Below, piece after piece: positions 8,497 through 17,294 of a DNA stretch of 64,000 nt. The DNA lies in contig JBBDRN010000042.1 of assembly GCA_040905445.1 (NCBI GenBank), positions 1 to 64,000 of the forward strand, in the 5' to 3' direction. Under the pieces are notes generated by a model. That model searched no databases, was not told where the DNA came from, and was given only the letters and a program-made list of their open reading frames with translations. How positions within the stretch are numbered: position 1 is the first letter of the stretch; every line of letters starts with the position of its first letter. Source of the stretch: SKPT01 sp040905445 (GTDB lineage Bacteria > Planctomycetota > Phycisphaerae > Phycisphaerales > Phycisphaeraceae). A program made the translations under genes and the position numbers.

Positions 8497-9774
8497 TCAG
8501 GCGCGGCGCGCGGCGGCGTGGCGCGCGAGGACGTCGCGGTAGAAATCAATCGTCTGTTGGGCGACGCGCTGCGGGTCGTAGCGGGCGTGACAGTCGTCGG
8601 CGGCCTGGGCGCCCAAGGTGGCGGCGTGCTCTGGGTGCTGGAGCATCGTGGCGAGCTTGTCGGCGAGGTCGGCGGGATCCTCAGGGCTCGCGAGCAGGCC
8701 GTTGCGATCGTGCTGGATGATCTCGGGGAGACCGCCGGCGTTGGAAGCGACGACGGGACAACCGAAGGCAATGGCTTCGAGTGCCGTGGTGGCGAAGTTT
8801 TCGAGGCGTGACGGGATGACGGTGACGCGCGCCTCTCGCCGGCGCTCGGCGAGTTGCTGTTGAGTCTGAAACCCGAGCGCTTCGACGGCCGATTGGCCGG
8901 CATCGGGGACGTGGTCGCGGACGTAGTCGGCGAGGCTCCAGCACTTGCCGGTGTCGTCGGTGATTCCCGAGTCATGGCCGGCGAAGAGCAGGCGGGCGTG
9001 GATGCCTCGCCGCCAGAGCTCGCCGAAGGCGCGGACGAGGATGTCGCCCCCTTTGACGCGGTCGAAACGGCCGACGAAGAGGACCGTGTCATCCCGCGAG
9101 CGGCCGAGAGTCCACGCCGCACCCGGGCCGGCCGGATCGATGGGTGTGGGGATGACGACAGCGTGCGGGAGTTGCAGCCGGTAGTGGCGACGGACGGCGT
9201 CGAGGACGAACTGGCTCGGTGCGGTGATGCCGTGGGCGGCGCGGATGGCGGCGCCTTCGGCGCGGATGCGGGCGCGGCCGTGGTGTGAGGCCGCGGTGCC
9301 GGCGGCGGCTCCGACGAGGAAGTGCGGGCCGTGCAGACGCACGACGACGGGGACGGAACCATGACGGGCGATGCGCGCGGCGCGGCCGAAGGATTCCTCC
9401 ATTTCGACGATCTGGAGGCCGTGATGGTCGTGCAGATCGTCCAGGGCGCGGAGGACGCGCTCGGTCCATCGGCGGTCGCGCTCGGTGTCGTCGTTCCACT
9501 GTCGGCGCAGGCCGTTGATTAGGCGTTGGGACAACGTCTGCGGCTGCCTGTAGCTGCGGAGGTTGACCACCCCGGGGCCGGGCGGCGTGTCGGCGCGCGT
9601 CCAGCGTGTTAGCACGTGGGGGTGATGGCCGAGTTGCACGAGGGCGGAGGTGAGCTGGCCCGTGTAGCTGACGATGCCGTTGGCGCATGTTTCCGCGGGC
9701 CATCCCGGACTGACCAGTGCGACGGTCAGTGTGTCACTCGAGGCGATCGTCATTTTCTTTGGACCGATGATCAT
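8497..9774 (-). CDS. GT4-family glycosyltransferase
   Basis: 425-residue GT-B fold enzyme. The N-terminal lobe starts LTVALVSPGWPAETCANGIV with the Gly-rich acceptor-side loop. The C-terminal lobe has FVGRFDRVKGGDILVRAF, LLFAGHDSG and IPSRLENFATTALEAIAFG, the last being the donor-binding E-x7-E motif. A region SFGRAARIARHGSVPVVVRLHGPH is typical of GT4. The ATG at 9774 is used here; an internal ATG at 9753 is nearer the start of homology and may be the real one. No strong Shine-Dalgarno is seen for either. It is followed after 5 nt by the Wzy-like gene. Confidence 0.88.
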   Translation of the reverse strand: MIIGPKKMTIASSDTLTVALVSPGWPAETCANGIVSYTGQLTSALVQLGHHPHVLTRWTRADTPPGPGVVNLRSYRQPQTLSQRLINGLRRQWNDDTERDRRWTERVLRALDDLHDHHGLQIVEMEESFGRAARIARHGSVPVVVRLHGPHFLVGAAAGTAASHHGRARIRAEGAAIRAAHGITAPSQFVLDAVRRHYRLQLPHAVVIPTPIDPAGPGAAWTLGRSRDDTVLFVGRFDRVKGGDILVRAFGELWRRGIHARLLFAGHDSGITDDTGKCWSLADYVRDHVPDAGQSAVEALGFQTQQQLAERRREARVTVIPSRLENFATTALEAIAFGCPVVASNAGGLPEIIQHDRNGLLASPEDPADLADKLATMLQHPEHAATLGAQAADDCHARYDPQRVAQQTIDFYRDVLARHAAARRA

Positions 9775-9829
9775 CGGACGTGCGCCTGCAAGGGATCGGC
9801 GAACAGAAGTCGTCGGATGCCTCCGGCAG

Positions 9830-10633
9830 TCACGACTTCGGGCCTCGGCAGACCGCGATGAGGTATTTTGGCTGCCAGGGGAACGGCGCGTCGGCGAGCG
9901 GTTGGATTTCGTACTCCCACGGGTAAGTCTCGCCTGCCGCCGTGAAGCGTGGAGGCGGGGGCGGGGTTCGGCCGAGACCGCGCGTGACGAGGCGTCCCAG
10001 ACGCAAAAGCGGATTGTAATAGAAGCCCGACAGTTGTTCGAAGAGACGGCGTTCGCGATCTAGTCTGGCGTAGGATTCGGGCCGGTCCCATTGCCCGAAG
10101 AGGTCATGATTCTCAAAGTACTGACCGACAAGCTCCGAAAACTCGGTCTCGCGGTATTCCCGCACGTGAAACTCGTTACGGATTCTGCCGCTCTTGTCTC
10201 GTTCGGTGAGCGCGCCGTTTGGAGTGGTAATGATCGCCTGCACTCGCCCTGAAGACTGCAGCCGCGCTACGGCCGCGTCGAGAAACTGCGTGGGGTGAAA
10301 CAGGTGCTCGAGGTTCTCGATGTTGACGAGCACGTCGAATGTCCCGGGGAGACCTTCTACCGCATCGAGGTCCTCCAGGTTTCCTTCGATGAAGTGCAGC
10401 TTGTCGGTCGGATACGTCTGCCTCGCCTCCGTAATTGCCTCCGCCGAGTAGTCAACACCGTAAACTTCTGTTGCGCCGTGGCGGCTCAGCAGGTGTGACC
10501 CGTAGCCGATGCCACAACCTGCATCGAACACTCGCTGGTCGACGCAGTAGCGAGCAGCGAACTCATATCGTTGAGCGTGGATGGCCCAACCGCAGTAGAG
10601 GGTTCCGTCAGAAAAGGTGTTGCGTTCTACCAT
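9830..10633 (-). CDS. Class I SAM-dependent methyltransferase
   Basis: 267-residue Rossmann-fold methyltransferase. Motif I VFDAGCGIGYGS spans about residues 35-46, an acidic residue ends beta-2 (VYGVD, 57-61), and VLVNIENLEHLFHP carries the post-motif region. The ATG at 10633 begins 26 nt inside the preceding GT2 gene; the upstream extension of the frame lies wholly within that gene and is ignored. The C-terminal third (YNPLLRLGRLVTRGLG onward) is basic and could contact a glycan or membrane. Probably O- or C-methylates a sugar in this cluster; the substrate is not identifiable. Confidence 0.82.
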   Translation of the reverse strand: MVERNTFSDGTLYCGWAIHAQRYEFAARYCVDQRVFDAGCGIGYGSHLLSRHGATEVYGVDYSAEAITEARQTYPTDKLHFIEGNLEDLDAVEGLPGTFDVLVNIENLEHLFHPTQFLDAAVARLQSSGRVQAIITTPNGALTERDKSGRIRNEFHVREYRETEFSELVGQYFENHDLFGQWDRPESYARLDRERRLFEQLSGFYYNPLLRLGRLVTRGLGRTPPPPPRFTAAGETYPWEYEIQPLADAPFPWQPKYLIAVCRGPKS

Positions 10634-11753
10634 CGTCGTTCCTGTCCGCAATCTGGTGTTCCCGACGCGTCGGTCGCAAGGGTGGGAATTTTCCCGGCTG
10701 AGCAGCTTTCTTGTACTCGATGATCCGCGCACGGCGGCGCAGCAGTCGGTCGGCGAGGAAATGGGCTTGCCCCAGCGCCGCCGGCACCTTGCCGAGCACG
10801 CAGAACGTGGCGTACAGGCGGGCGTCGCGGGCGTTGTGGCCGCGGCGGCGCTGATGGCGGTAGACACGGGCGGCGAGCAGCGGGTAGGCGGCGAGAAGCA
10901 AGAGGCTCGCACCCATGCTCGGCCAGGCGGTGGCGAGGGAGAGCACCGGGACGAGCAGGCCCCAAAGCCAGTTGCTGCGCGTTTCGCGGACCCAGTAACG
11001 CTGCGGCGCGCTGCCGTGGATGTGGGCGCCTTGGGCGTAGCTGTAGCCGGCACGGACGCTCCGCCGCCACCACTGGTGGAAGCGGCTCACGTCGGCGTCG
11101 TGGCTGGCCATCTCGGCGTCGATGCGACGGATGCGCCAGCCGGCATGGCGCAGGCGGATGCAAAGCTCGGGCTCTTCGCCGGCAATGACGTCTTCGCGGA
11201 AGCCGACCGCGACGACGATCGGCGCAATGCGGGCCAGGAAGATGCCGCCGCACCAGGGCACTTCGCCCGCGGGCTCGGCCCACTCCATATCGCACAGGCG
11301 GTTGTAGATGGTCGCGTCACGGTTGCGCTCGCGCAGGCGGCCGCAGACGATCGCGAGGTCTCGGTCGGCGGCCAACGTTCGGGCAGCACTGTCGAACCAG
11401 TCGGGGTGCATCTCGCAGTCGCCGTCAACGAACTGAACGAAGTTGAGGTCCGGATGGGTTTCGCCAAGGCGGGCGAGGCCGGCGTTGCGGGCGCGGGCGG
11501 CGGTGAAGGGTGTGGCGAGGTCGAGGTGGACGACGTCGACGCCCAGGCTGTGGGCCAGCTCGATGCTGCCATCCGTCGATCCGGAGTCGACGTAGACGAG
11601 GGGAATGTCGCCGGCGCGTTGGATGGATTGGAGGCAGCGGTGCAGGCGTTCGCCTTCGTTGCGGCCGATGACCACCGCGCCGAGCGTGACGGGTCGCGAT
11701 GCAGCGCGCGCGCTCGTCGGAGCGGGCGTGGTTGTAGGCGAGGTATTGGTCAC
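10608..11753 (-). CDS. GT2-family glycosyltransferase, membrane-associated
   Basis: 381-residue GT2 enzyme. The domain begins TLGAVVIGRNEGERLHRC, with VYVDSGSTDGS for nucleotide binding and FVQFVDGDCEMHPDW holding the DGD metal motif. A C-terminal hydrophobic pair (LVPVLSLATAW, LLLLAAYPLLAARV) probably anchors the enzyme to the inner membrane. The start is taken as a GTG at 11753, in register just 4 nt after the stop of the upstream GT2 gene; a longer open frame is antisense-like and runs into that gene. The 3' end overlaps the methyltransferase start by 26 nt. Sugar specificity unknown. Confidence 0.85.
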   Translation of the reverse strand: MTNTSPTTTPAPTSARAASRPVTLGAVVIGRNEGERLHRCLQSIQRAGDIPLVYVDSGSTDGSIELAHSLGVDVVHLDLATPFTAARARNAGLARLGETHPDLNFVQFVDGDCEMHPDWFDSAARTLAADRDLAIVCGRLRERNRDATIYNRLCDMEWAEPAGEVPWCGGIFLARIAPIVVAVGFREDVIAGEEPELCIRLRHAGWRIRRIDAEMASHDADVSRFHQWWRRSVRAGYSYAQGAHIHGSAPQRYWVRETRSNWLWGLLVPVLSLATAWPSMGASLLLLAAYPLLAARVYRHQRRRGHNARDARLYATFCVLGKVPAALGQAHFLADRLLRRRARIIEYKKAAQPGKFPPLRPTRREHQIADRNDDGRTQHLF

Positions 11754-11757
11754 GAGC

Positions 11758-12744
11758 TTATCGCCATTGGGCCTTTTGCTGGGCGTCGGGCATGCGCAGC
11801 GGGGACCAGAAGTTGGTCCAGATATCGCGCCATTCCTGTTTGCAGAGGTGGGGGCGTTTGCGGCCGAGGGTTTCGCGTGTGAGCGACACAAGTCGGCCGA
11901 TATTCCACAAGGCGTTGGCGGCAAGCAGGCCCGTACGCCCATAGTACTTGGCGAAGTAACGGGTGCGCGAGACGTAGTAATAGGACGGGCGGCGCTTCTT
12001 TAGCTTCTCGAGGTCGACGAGCGGGTTGCTCTGGCCGCACAGGTGCATGACACGGGCATAAGGCCAGTATCGCATCCTCCAGCCGGCGCGATGGGCGCGG
12101 CGGCAGAGGTCAGGGTCGTCGAAGTAGAGGAAGTAACCTTCATCGAAAGTGCCGATCTGTTGGAGGACTTCACGGCGGACCAGGGCGCAGGCGAAGCTGA
12201 GCCATTGAACATCGACGGGGCTGTCCGGAATGCCGAGGACGACGTCGCGCTGCTCGAGCAGGCGCGTGACGGGGCCGGTGCACGCGCTCTGGATGAGCTC
12301 GCTCAATGGGTTGTGAAAACGGAAGCAACTGACCTGGGGGGAGCCGTCTTCGGCTTCGAGGCGCGGCCCGATGATTCCCACAGCCGGGTCGGCGTCGGCG
12401 GCGTCGACGAGTTGCTTGAGCGCGCCGGGGCGGACGATGGTGTCGGCGTTGAGCAGTAGGAAGTACTCAGGTGGGTCGTCGCTGGCGACGGCGGGATCGA
12501 GGATGGCGTTGTTGCCGCCGGTGAAGCCGCGGTTGGGGTGGATGGCCGTCAGCTCGATCCAGTCGGACCAGCCGTTGGTTTCGATGGCTTTTTCGATCTG
12601 GGCGACGGCGTCCGGACCGGTGCCGTTTTCGCAAACCGCGACTTTCGTGCCTGGAACGGTGGCGATCTCCGGCTCGAGGGAGCGCAAGCAGTCGATGGTG
12701 AGGTCGACGGCCTTGTAGCACACGATGACGATGAGGACTTTCAT
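11758..12744 (-). CDS. GT2-family glycosyltransferase (rhamnosyltransferase-like)
   Basis: 328-residue GT2 enzyme of the WbbL/RfbF-glycosyltransferase type. It starts MKVLIVIVCYKAVDLTIDCL, has HPNRGFTGGNNAIL (the NxGFxxGNN motif typical of rhamnosyl- and related transferases) and FLLLNADTIVRPGAL with the metal-binding acidic residue. VSCFRFHNPLSEL and YFLYFDDPDLCRRAHRAGW carry the acceptor-side acid. The ATG at 12744 gives the normal family N-terminus. Because the adjacent genes make a 6-deoxysugar nucleotide, this enzyme could use that product; that link is inference from position. Confidence 0.88.
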   Translation of the reverse strand: MKVLIVIVCYKAVDLTIDCLRSLEPEIATVPGTKVAVCENGTGPDAVAQIEKAIETNGWSDWIELTAIHPNRGFTGGNNAILDPAVASDDPPEYFLLLNADTIVRPGALKQLVDAADADPAVGIIGPRLEAEDGSPQVSCFRFHNPLSELIQSACTGPVTRLLEQRDVVLGIPDSPVDVQWLSFACALVRREVLQQIGTFDEGYFLYFDDPDLCRRAHRAGWRMRYWPYARVMHLCGQSNPLVDLEKLKKRRPSYYYVSRTRYFAKYYGRTGLLAANALWNIGRLVSLTRETLGRKRPHLCKQEWRDIWTNFWSPLRMPDAQQKAQWR

Positions 12745-12766
12745 GGGATGCGCGAGTGCGGCGAAG

Positions 12767-13711
12767 CTATCGCCGGGCCTCATCGAGGACGGGGCCCGAT
12801 GCGTCGGCGATGGCGGTCCAGGCGTGGTCCTCGTCCCAGTCGTAATTTGCGGGGTCGAGGGCGTCGGTGTTGATGCGGATGCGCGGCTCGGAGAAGTCGG
12901 TCTGGTGCGCGAGGGTGAGCTCGCAGGGCAGCTCGAGGCGCGGGCGCATCTCGGCGGCGAAGCGTTCGGCGAACGCGCCCTGCGTTTCAATGTAACCGCT
13001 GGGATTGAACTTGGCCAGCTCGCGGCGCTCGGCGACCTGCTCGACAAAACGGGCGTAAGCGCGGGCGAGCAGCGTGACGTGGATGTTGTCGCGCACGTAG
13101 GCGGGGGTGTTGACGGCCGCGGGCTCGTGGCGGGCCCAGGTCTTGAGCAGGTGGTGGGTGAAGCGTGGTTCTTCGAGCGGGCCGAAGGGATTGGGGATGA
13201 CGAATTTCGCGGCCGGGATGGCGTGGCGATGGGCGTAGTAGGCGAGGGTTTGCCAGGTCAGCGCCTTGGACAGGCCGTAGGGCGAGAAGGCGGGGAGGGT
13301 ATCGGAACCTGCGCCTTCGCCGGGCTCGAAGACGGAGCCGGTGGCGACGACGACGCGGCAGCCGGATGTGGTCAGGGCGCGGAGCACGGCGTCGATGTGG
13401 CGCGTGTTGTTGGCGAGCGCGGCGGTAACATCGAAGTCAGGGTTTTTATAGTTGGTCACATCCGCGGCGTGATGGCAGAGCACATCCCAGGGGCCTTCAT
13501 GACATAAGCGCATAAAGCGTTCGTCGCCGAAACGGGTCGATTCGACGACGGTGGCGGATTCGGCGACGCGGTCGATGCGCGTGCGGCGCAGGCCGGCGTA
13601 GGTGTTGCGCAAGCCGGTGAGCGTGGCGGTGACGTCATGGCCGGCGGCGGCGAGCTCGGTGGCGAACCACGTGCCGGTGAAGGAGCTCGAGCCTGTGAGG
13701 AGGATTCGCAT
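12767..13711 (-). CDS. NAD-dependent epimerase/dehydratase (extended SDR)
   Basis: 314-residue extended short-chain dehydrogenase. The N-terminal Rossmann motif is the variant TGSSSFTG (6-13) instead of TGGAGFIG. The catalytic YxxxK is YGLSK (145-149) and the upstream Ser is in VATGSVF. VIPNPFGP and YVRDNIHV are substrate-side segments seen in NDP-sugar SDRs. It lies 4 nt downstream of the rfbC-like gene and completes a cytidylyltransferase / SDR / 3,5-epimerase / SDR cassette. It could be a 4-ketoreductase giving the final 6-deoxysugar. The exact reaction is not determinable. Confidence 0.83.
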   Translation of the reverse strand: MRILLTGSSSFTGTWFATELAAAGHDVTATLTGLRNTYAGLRRTRIDRVAESATVVESTRFGDERFMRLCHEGPWDVLCHHAADVTNYKNPDFDVTAALANNTRHIDAVLRALTTSGCRVVVATGSVFEPGEGAGSDTLPAFSPYGLSKALTWQTLAYYAHRHAIPAAKFVIPNPFGPLEEPRFTHHLLKTWARHEPAAVNTPAYVRDNIHVTLLARAYARFVEQVAERRELAKFNPSGYIETQGAFAERFAAEMRPRLELPCELTLAHQTDFSEPRIRINTDALDPANYDWDEDHAWTAIADASGPVLDEARR

Positions 13712-13715
13712 GGGT

Positions 13716-14273
13716 TCAGATCGTGGCGACGCCGAGGTGGTGGGCCGGGTCGAAGTCGGGGTGATTGCGGTCCTTGTCGGAGATCACGGTGGGCGTGGCG
13801 GGCCATTCGATGCTGAATTTCGGGTCATTCCATCGCACGCCGCGCTCGTGGTCGGGCGAGTAAGGCGCGTCGGTCATGTAGAAGGCCTCGGTGTCGTCGG
13901 CGAGGGTGATGAAGCCGTGGGCGAAGCCGCGCGGGACGTACATCATGCGCCGGTTTTCCGCGGTCAGCTCCGTGCCGAACCATTGGCCGAACGTGGGCGA
14001 GTCGGGTCGGACGTCGAGCATGACATCCCAGAGCGCGCCGCGGATGCAGCGGACGATCTTCGTTTCGCTGGCGGGGTCGAGTTGATAGTGCATGCCGCGC
14101 AGCGTGCCCTTCTGGGCGCTGAGCGAGTCGTTGATCTGGATGATGTCGGTGGCGAGCTTCTGGTCGCCGAATTCCTCGCGGCAGAAGGCGCGGGCAAAGA
14201 AGCCGCGATCATCGCCGCGTTTGTCGAGCTCGATGGTGTAGGCGCCGGAGAGGGGTGTTTCGTGGAACTTCAT
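13716..14273 (-). CDS. rfbC: dTDP-4-dehydrorhamnose 3,5-epimerase family (RmlC-like)
   Basis: 185-residue cupin epimerase of normal family length. It starts MKFHETPLSGAYTIELDKRG and keeps DDRGFFARAF, RGMHYQ with the catalytic His62, YVPRGFAHGF and the Tyr of AFYMTD (132). DHERGVRWNDP is the usual downstream signature. These enzymes epimerise C3 and/or C5 of 4-keto-6-deoxyhexose nucleotides. Next to a glucose-1-phosphate cytidylyltransferase the substrate may be a CDP-sugar rather than dTDP-4-keto-6-deoxyglucose; no RmlA, RmlB or RmlD partner is visible here. The ATG five codons after an upstream in-frame ATG (14288) is preferred because homology starts there. Confidence 0.9.
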   Translation of the reverse strand: MKFHETPLSGAYTIELDKRGDDRGFFARAFCREEFGDQKLATDIIQINDSLSAQKGTLRGMHYQLDPASETKIVRCIRGALWDVMLDVRPDSPTFGQWFGTELTAENRRMMYVPRGFAHGFITLADDTEAFYMTDAPYSPDHERGVRWNDPKFSIEWPATPTVISDKDRNHPDFDPAHHLGVATI

Positions 14274-14330
14274 GGTTGATCCTGGCAATGCGCGGGGACG
14301 GTGGAGGGATGTTGCGAGGCCGTACGCGGC

Positions 14331-15338
14331 TCAGGCGATCTGCGTGAGCAGGTCGAGCCGCTTCTGCAGCGTCTTGAGGCGGACGAAGCGATCGCCTTCG
14401 AAGTCGGCGGCCGAGAAGCCGTGGTCGACCATTGCGCGGTGGAGCTCCTCCATGCCGCTGGTGAGCGTGTAGGCGAGCTTGAAGTCCGGTAGGAGTCGGT
14501 TGAGCTTGTCGAAGCGGACGCGGTAGTTGCGCGGGTCGGCGCCGGTCTGGCCGGTGAAGGTGACGTCGGCCGCGGGGATGAGCTGCTTGACACGGTCGGC
14601 GACGTCCTTGACCTGGTAGTTCTCGTCGTTGCCGCCGACGTTGACGGCCTGGCCCTGGATGACGTCGGCGGGGGCCTCGGCGAAGGCGACGAAGGCGCGG
14701 GCGATGTCGCGGCAGTGGATGAGCGGCCGCCAAGGCGAGCCGTCGCTGTGGATGCGGATTTCGCCGTAGGAAAGCGCCGAGGCGAGCAGGTTGTTGACGA
14801 CGAGGTCGATGCGCAGGTTGCGCGAGTGGCCGTAGGCGGTGGCGTTGCGCAGAAAGGCGACGGTGAAGCTGTCGTCGGCGAGGGGGGCGACGGCCTGCTC
14901 GGTCTCGATCTTGGAGCGGGCGTAGGCGGTGAGCGGGTTGAGCGGATCGGTCTCTTCGAGGTCGAGCTTCTCGCCCGCGCCGTAGATGGAGCAGCTTCCC
15001 GAGAAGAGGTATCGGCCGACGCCGGCGCGCTTGGCCTTGTGGGCGAGCTCGATGGAGGCGTCGCGATTGACGCTGTAGGTGAGCTCGGGGTCGAGGTCGC
15101 CCATCGGGTCGTTGCTGATGGCGGCAAGGTGGCAGACGACGTCGTGGCCGGCGAGCTGCGTTTCGGTGAGGCTGCGAACGTCATCGTCGAGCTCGTGGTC
15201 GGCGCGGGTGAGGGTTTCCCATTCGCAGCCGTCGAACAGGCCGAGGTCGCAGCCGGTGACGGTATGGCCGGCCGTCTTAAGAAGCTCGACGAGGTGTGAG
15301 CCGATGTAGCCGCGGTGTCCGGTGACGAGGATTTTCAT
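14331..15338 (-). CDS. NAD-dependent epimerase/dehydratase (extended SDR)
   Basis: 335-residue extended SDR. NAD-binding motif TGHRGYIGS (6-14), DVVCHLAAIS, catalytic SGSCSIYG and YARSK (Tyr139, Lys143). The middle shows FLRNATAYG and PWRPLIHCRDIARA, typical of NDP-sugar epimerases/dehydratases that respond to an NDP-hexose. It lies between the rfbF-like and rfbC-like genes, so it is a good candidate to act on the CDP-sugar formed by RfbF. It may replace the missing CDP-glucose 4,6-dehydratase or act as a reductase or C2/C4 epimerase. The family is certain, the reaction is not. Confidence 0.85.
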   Translation of the reverse strand: MKILVTGHRGYIGSHLVELLKTAGHTVTGCDLGLFDGCEWETLTRADHELDDDVRSLTETQLAGHDVVCHLAAISNDPMGDLDPELTYSVNRDASIELAHKAKRAGVGRYLFSGSCSIYGAGEKLDLEETDPLNPLTAYARSKIETEQAVAPLADDSFTVAFLRNATAYGHSRNLRIDLVVNNLLASALSYGEIRIHSDGSPWRPLIHCRDIARAFVAFAEAPADVIQGQAVNVGGNDENYQVKDVADRVKQLIPAADVTFTGQTGADPRNYRVRFDKLNRLLPDFKLAYTLTSGMEELHRAMVDHGFSAADFEGDRFVRLKTLQKRLDLLTQIA

Positions 15339-15389
15339 ATTTGTGTTCCTGAGTGACTCGTCGGGTTTTGCGAAGCCGCAAGCGGCACT

Positions 15390-16190
15390 TCACACAGCCC
15401 AAGGGGCGTTGCCGCTGGCCCAGAGGGCTTCGAGCTGGTCGCGGTCGCGCTGGGTGTCCATGCAGGCCCAGAAACCGCGGTGCTTGTAGAGGTTCATCTG
15501 GTGGTCGGCGGCGAGGCGGACGAGGGGCGTCTTCTCGAGGACGCACGACTCGTCCTGGTCGAGGTAGTCGACGAACGCGCGGCGGAAGAACAGGTAGCCG
15601 CCGTTAATCCATTTTTCGGCGAATTCGGGCTTCTCCTCAAATTGGAGCACATCGTGGCCGTCGCCGTTGAGCTTGATTTCGCCGAAGCGCGAGGGCGGGT
15701 TGACGCCCAGGACGGTGCCGATGCGGTCGTTGTCGAGGTGGAACTGGAACTCGCGGGCGAGATCGACGTCGGTGACGCCGTCGCCGTAGGTGACGGCGAA
15801 GTGCTCGGCGTCGCCGAGAAATTTCGCGGCCGCCCGGGCGACGCGTGCGCCGGTCATGGTCTTTTCGCCGGTGTAGGCGAGGGTGACCTGCCAGTCGTCT
15901 TCGTGGTCGATGGAGTGGACCTCGACGTCGTTGGTCTTGAGGTGGACGGTAAAGTCGCTGTTGCGCGCGGCGTAGTTGAGGAAATAGTCCTTGACGACTT
16001 CGCTCTTATAGCCGGTGCAGAGGATGAAGCGCCTGAAGCCGTAGTGGGCGTAGGATCGCATGATGTGCCAGAGGATGGGCCTGTTGCCGATAGGGACCAT
16101 GGGCTTGGGCTTGAGCTCGGTCTCCTCGCGCAGGCGCGTGCCGAGGCCGCCGCAGAGGACGAAGACGGGGATGTCGGCAGGTGTGGGCAT
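15390..16190 (-). CDS. rfbF: Glucose-1-phosphate cytidylyltransferase
   Basis: 266-residue nucleotidyltransferase of normal RfbF length. The N-terminus PVFVLCGGLGTRLREETELK with KPKPMVPIGNRPILWHIM is the sugar-nucleotidyltransferase signature specific to the cytidylyltransferase branch. TYGDGVTDVDL supplies the metal-binding Asp, and VNPPSRFGEIKLNGD, KPEFAEKWINGGYLFF and the final FWACMDTQRDRDQLEALW match RfbF closely. It makes CDP-glucose from CTP and glucose-1-phosphate, the entry to CDP-3,6-dideoxyhexoses and related sugars. It opens the four-gene sugar-nucleotide cassette of the cluster. No CDP-glucose 4,6-dehydratase of the RfbG type is evident in the window. Confidence 0.95.
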   Translation of the reverse strand: MPTPADIPVFVLCGGLGTRLREETELKPKPMVPIGNRPILWHIMRSYAHYGFRRFILCTGYKSEVVKDYFLNYAARNSDFTVHLKTNDVEVHSIDHEDDWQVTLAYTGEKTMTGARVARAAAKFLGDAEHFAVTYGDGVTDVDLAREFQFHLDNDRIGTVLGVNPPSRFGEIKLNGDGHDVLQFEEKPEFAEKWINGGYLFFRRAFVDYLDQDESCVLEKTPLVRLAADHQMNLYKHRGFWACMDTQRDRDQLEALWASGNAPWAV

Positions 16191-16217
16191 GTATCGGTTC
16201 CGAGCGGCTGATTGCAG

Positions 16218-17294
16218 TTATCGGGGCTTCGTGGCGAGGACCGTCAGTCCGCGGGTGAACAGCTTGACGAGTGGCGCCGGGATCCACGGCATGAGCGTTG
16301 AGGCGCTTCTGGTGTCGCCCTGGATGAAGGTGTCGCTTCGTCGCGCTGCTCGAACTGAACGGGCATCGGCGGGAACGAGCCGTTCGGGGAATCGCATTTC
16401 GGGTGCGGCCCAGAAGAACTTCGTGTCACCAAAGCCGGCCCCACGCAGAAGGCGCCGGAGCTTGAAGTAAGAGTGAAGGCATCCCGCCGGCCGGGGGCGG
16501 GAGGACAGCCGCAGCGCGATATCCATGATCGGCCGGGGCAGGGCGTAGCCGAATCGCATGTCGTGCACATGTTCGTCGGGCTTGCCGATGCAGTAGTGAA
16601 TCGCGTAACGATTCTTCGTGTTGAGGAACAGAAACCCACCCGGCGCGGTTACGCGGGAAGCCTCCTGAAGCAATCGACGCTGACTGGCGATGTGCGGCTC
16701 ACTCATGCAACGGGTGCCGCACCACTCGAAGACGAGATTCAGCAGGACGCCTTGGAACGATGCGTCTGCGTAGGGCAGCCGGCAATCGTCGCCGCCGACC
16801 GCGGCATGGACATTGTCGAGACCGACCTGCTCGCACCGCGTCTGGACAAACTCGGCCTGCCCGGGGACGACCTCGAGCACATGGACCGACTTGACGCGCT
16901 GGGCGAGCGGCACGGTCATCTGGCCCAGGCCCGGGCCCACCTCGAGGATGGATGCCGTTGCTTTCAACGGCAGGATGTCGAGCACGCAGGAACGCTTCGC
17001 GTCCGTGACGTACCGGTACATCGAGGAGTGTTCGCCATGAAGCTCCGCCACGGCAGCCTGCCATCCCTTCTGCCGAGCGATGTCGTTGAGCTGGACGAGC
17101 TGCTGTCGTTCGTCCTCGCTTTCCCGTGAATCGAACGCGAGAAAGTCCGGGATCGTGCCTATGAGTGGGTATGAATGACCTTCGCGTGCGCTGTGCAGGG
17201 CGCCTTCACCGACACGCAGCTCGCTCCCGGTGCGTGGGCAGCGGTAGGGGCCGGGAAAGGTGGCGGGCGAGACGGTGCTCAGTGTGTTATTCAA
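16218..17294 (-). CDS. Class I SAM methyltransferase with Trm112-like N-terminus
   Basis: About 358 residues. A short N-terminal module, YRCPRTGSELRVGEG followed by YPLIGTIPDFLAF, resembles the Trm112/YcaR zinc-knuckle region found in front of many glycan methyltransferases, but only one Cys is left. The methyltransferase domain has ILEVGPGLGQ (116-125), VHVLEVV and an internal GGFLFLNTKNRYA segment. The start is taken as a TTG at 17294 that overlaps the TGA of the kinase gene (TTGA), the same junction type used by the flippase gene; another TTG lies at 17336. Probably methylates a glycan or lipid intermediate. Confidence 0.8.
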   Translation of the reverse strand: MNNTLSTVSPATFPGPYRCPRTGSELRVGEGALHSAREGHSYPLIGTIPDFLAFDSRESEDERQQLVQLNDIARQKGWQAAVAELHGEHSSMYRYVTDAKRSCVLDILPLKATASILEVGPGLGQMTVPLAQRVKSVHVLEVVPGQAEFVQTRCEQVGLDNVHAAVGGDDCRLPYADASFQGVLLNLVFEWCGTRCMSEPHIASQRRLLQEASRVTAPGGFLFLNTKNRYAIHYCIGKPDEHVHDMRFGYALPRPIMDIALRLSSRPRPAGCLHSYFKLRRLLRGAGFGDTKFFWAAPEMRFPERLVPADARSVRAARRSDTFIQGDTRSASTLMPWIPAPLVKLFTRGLTVLATKPR

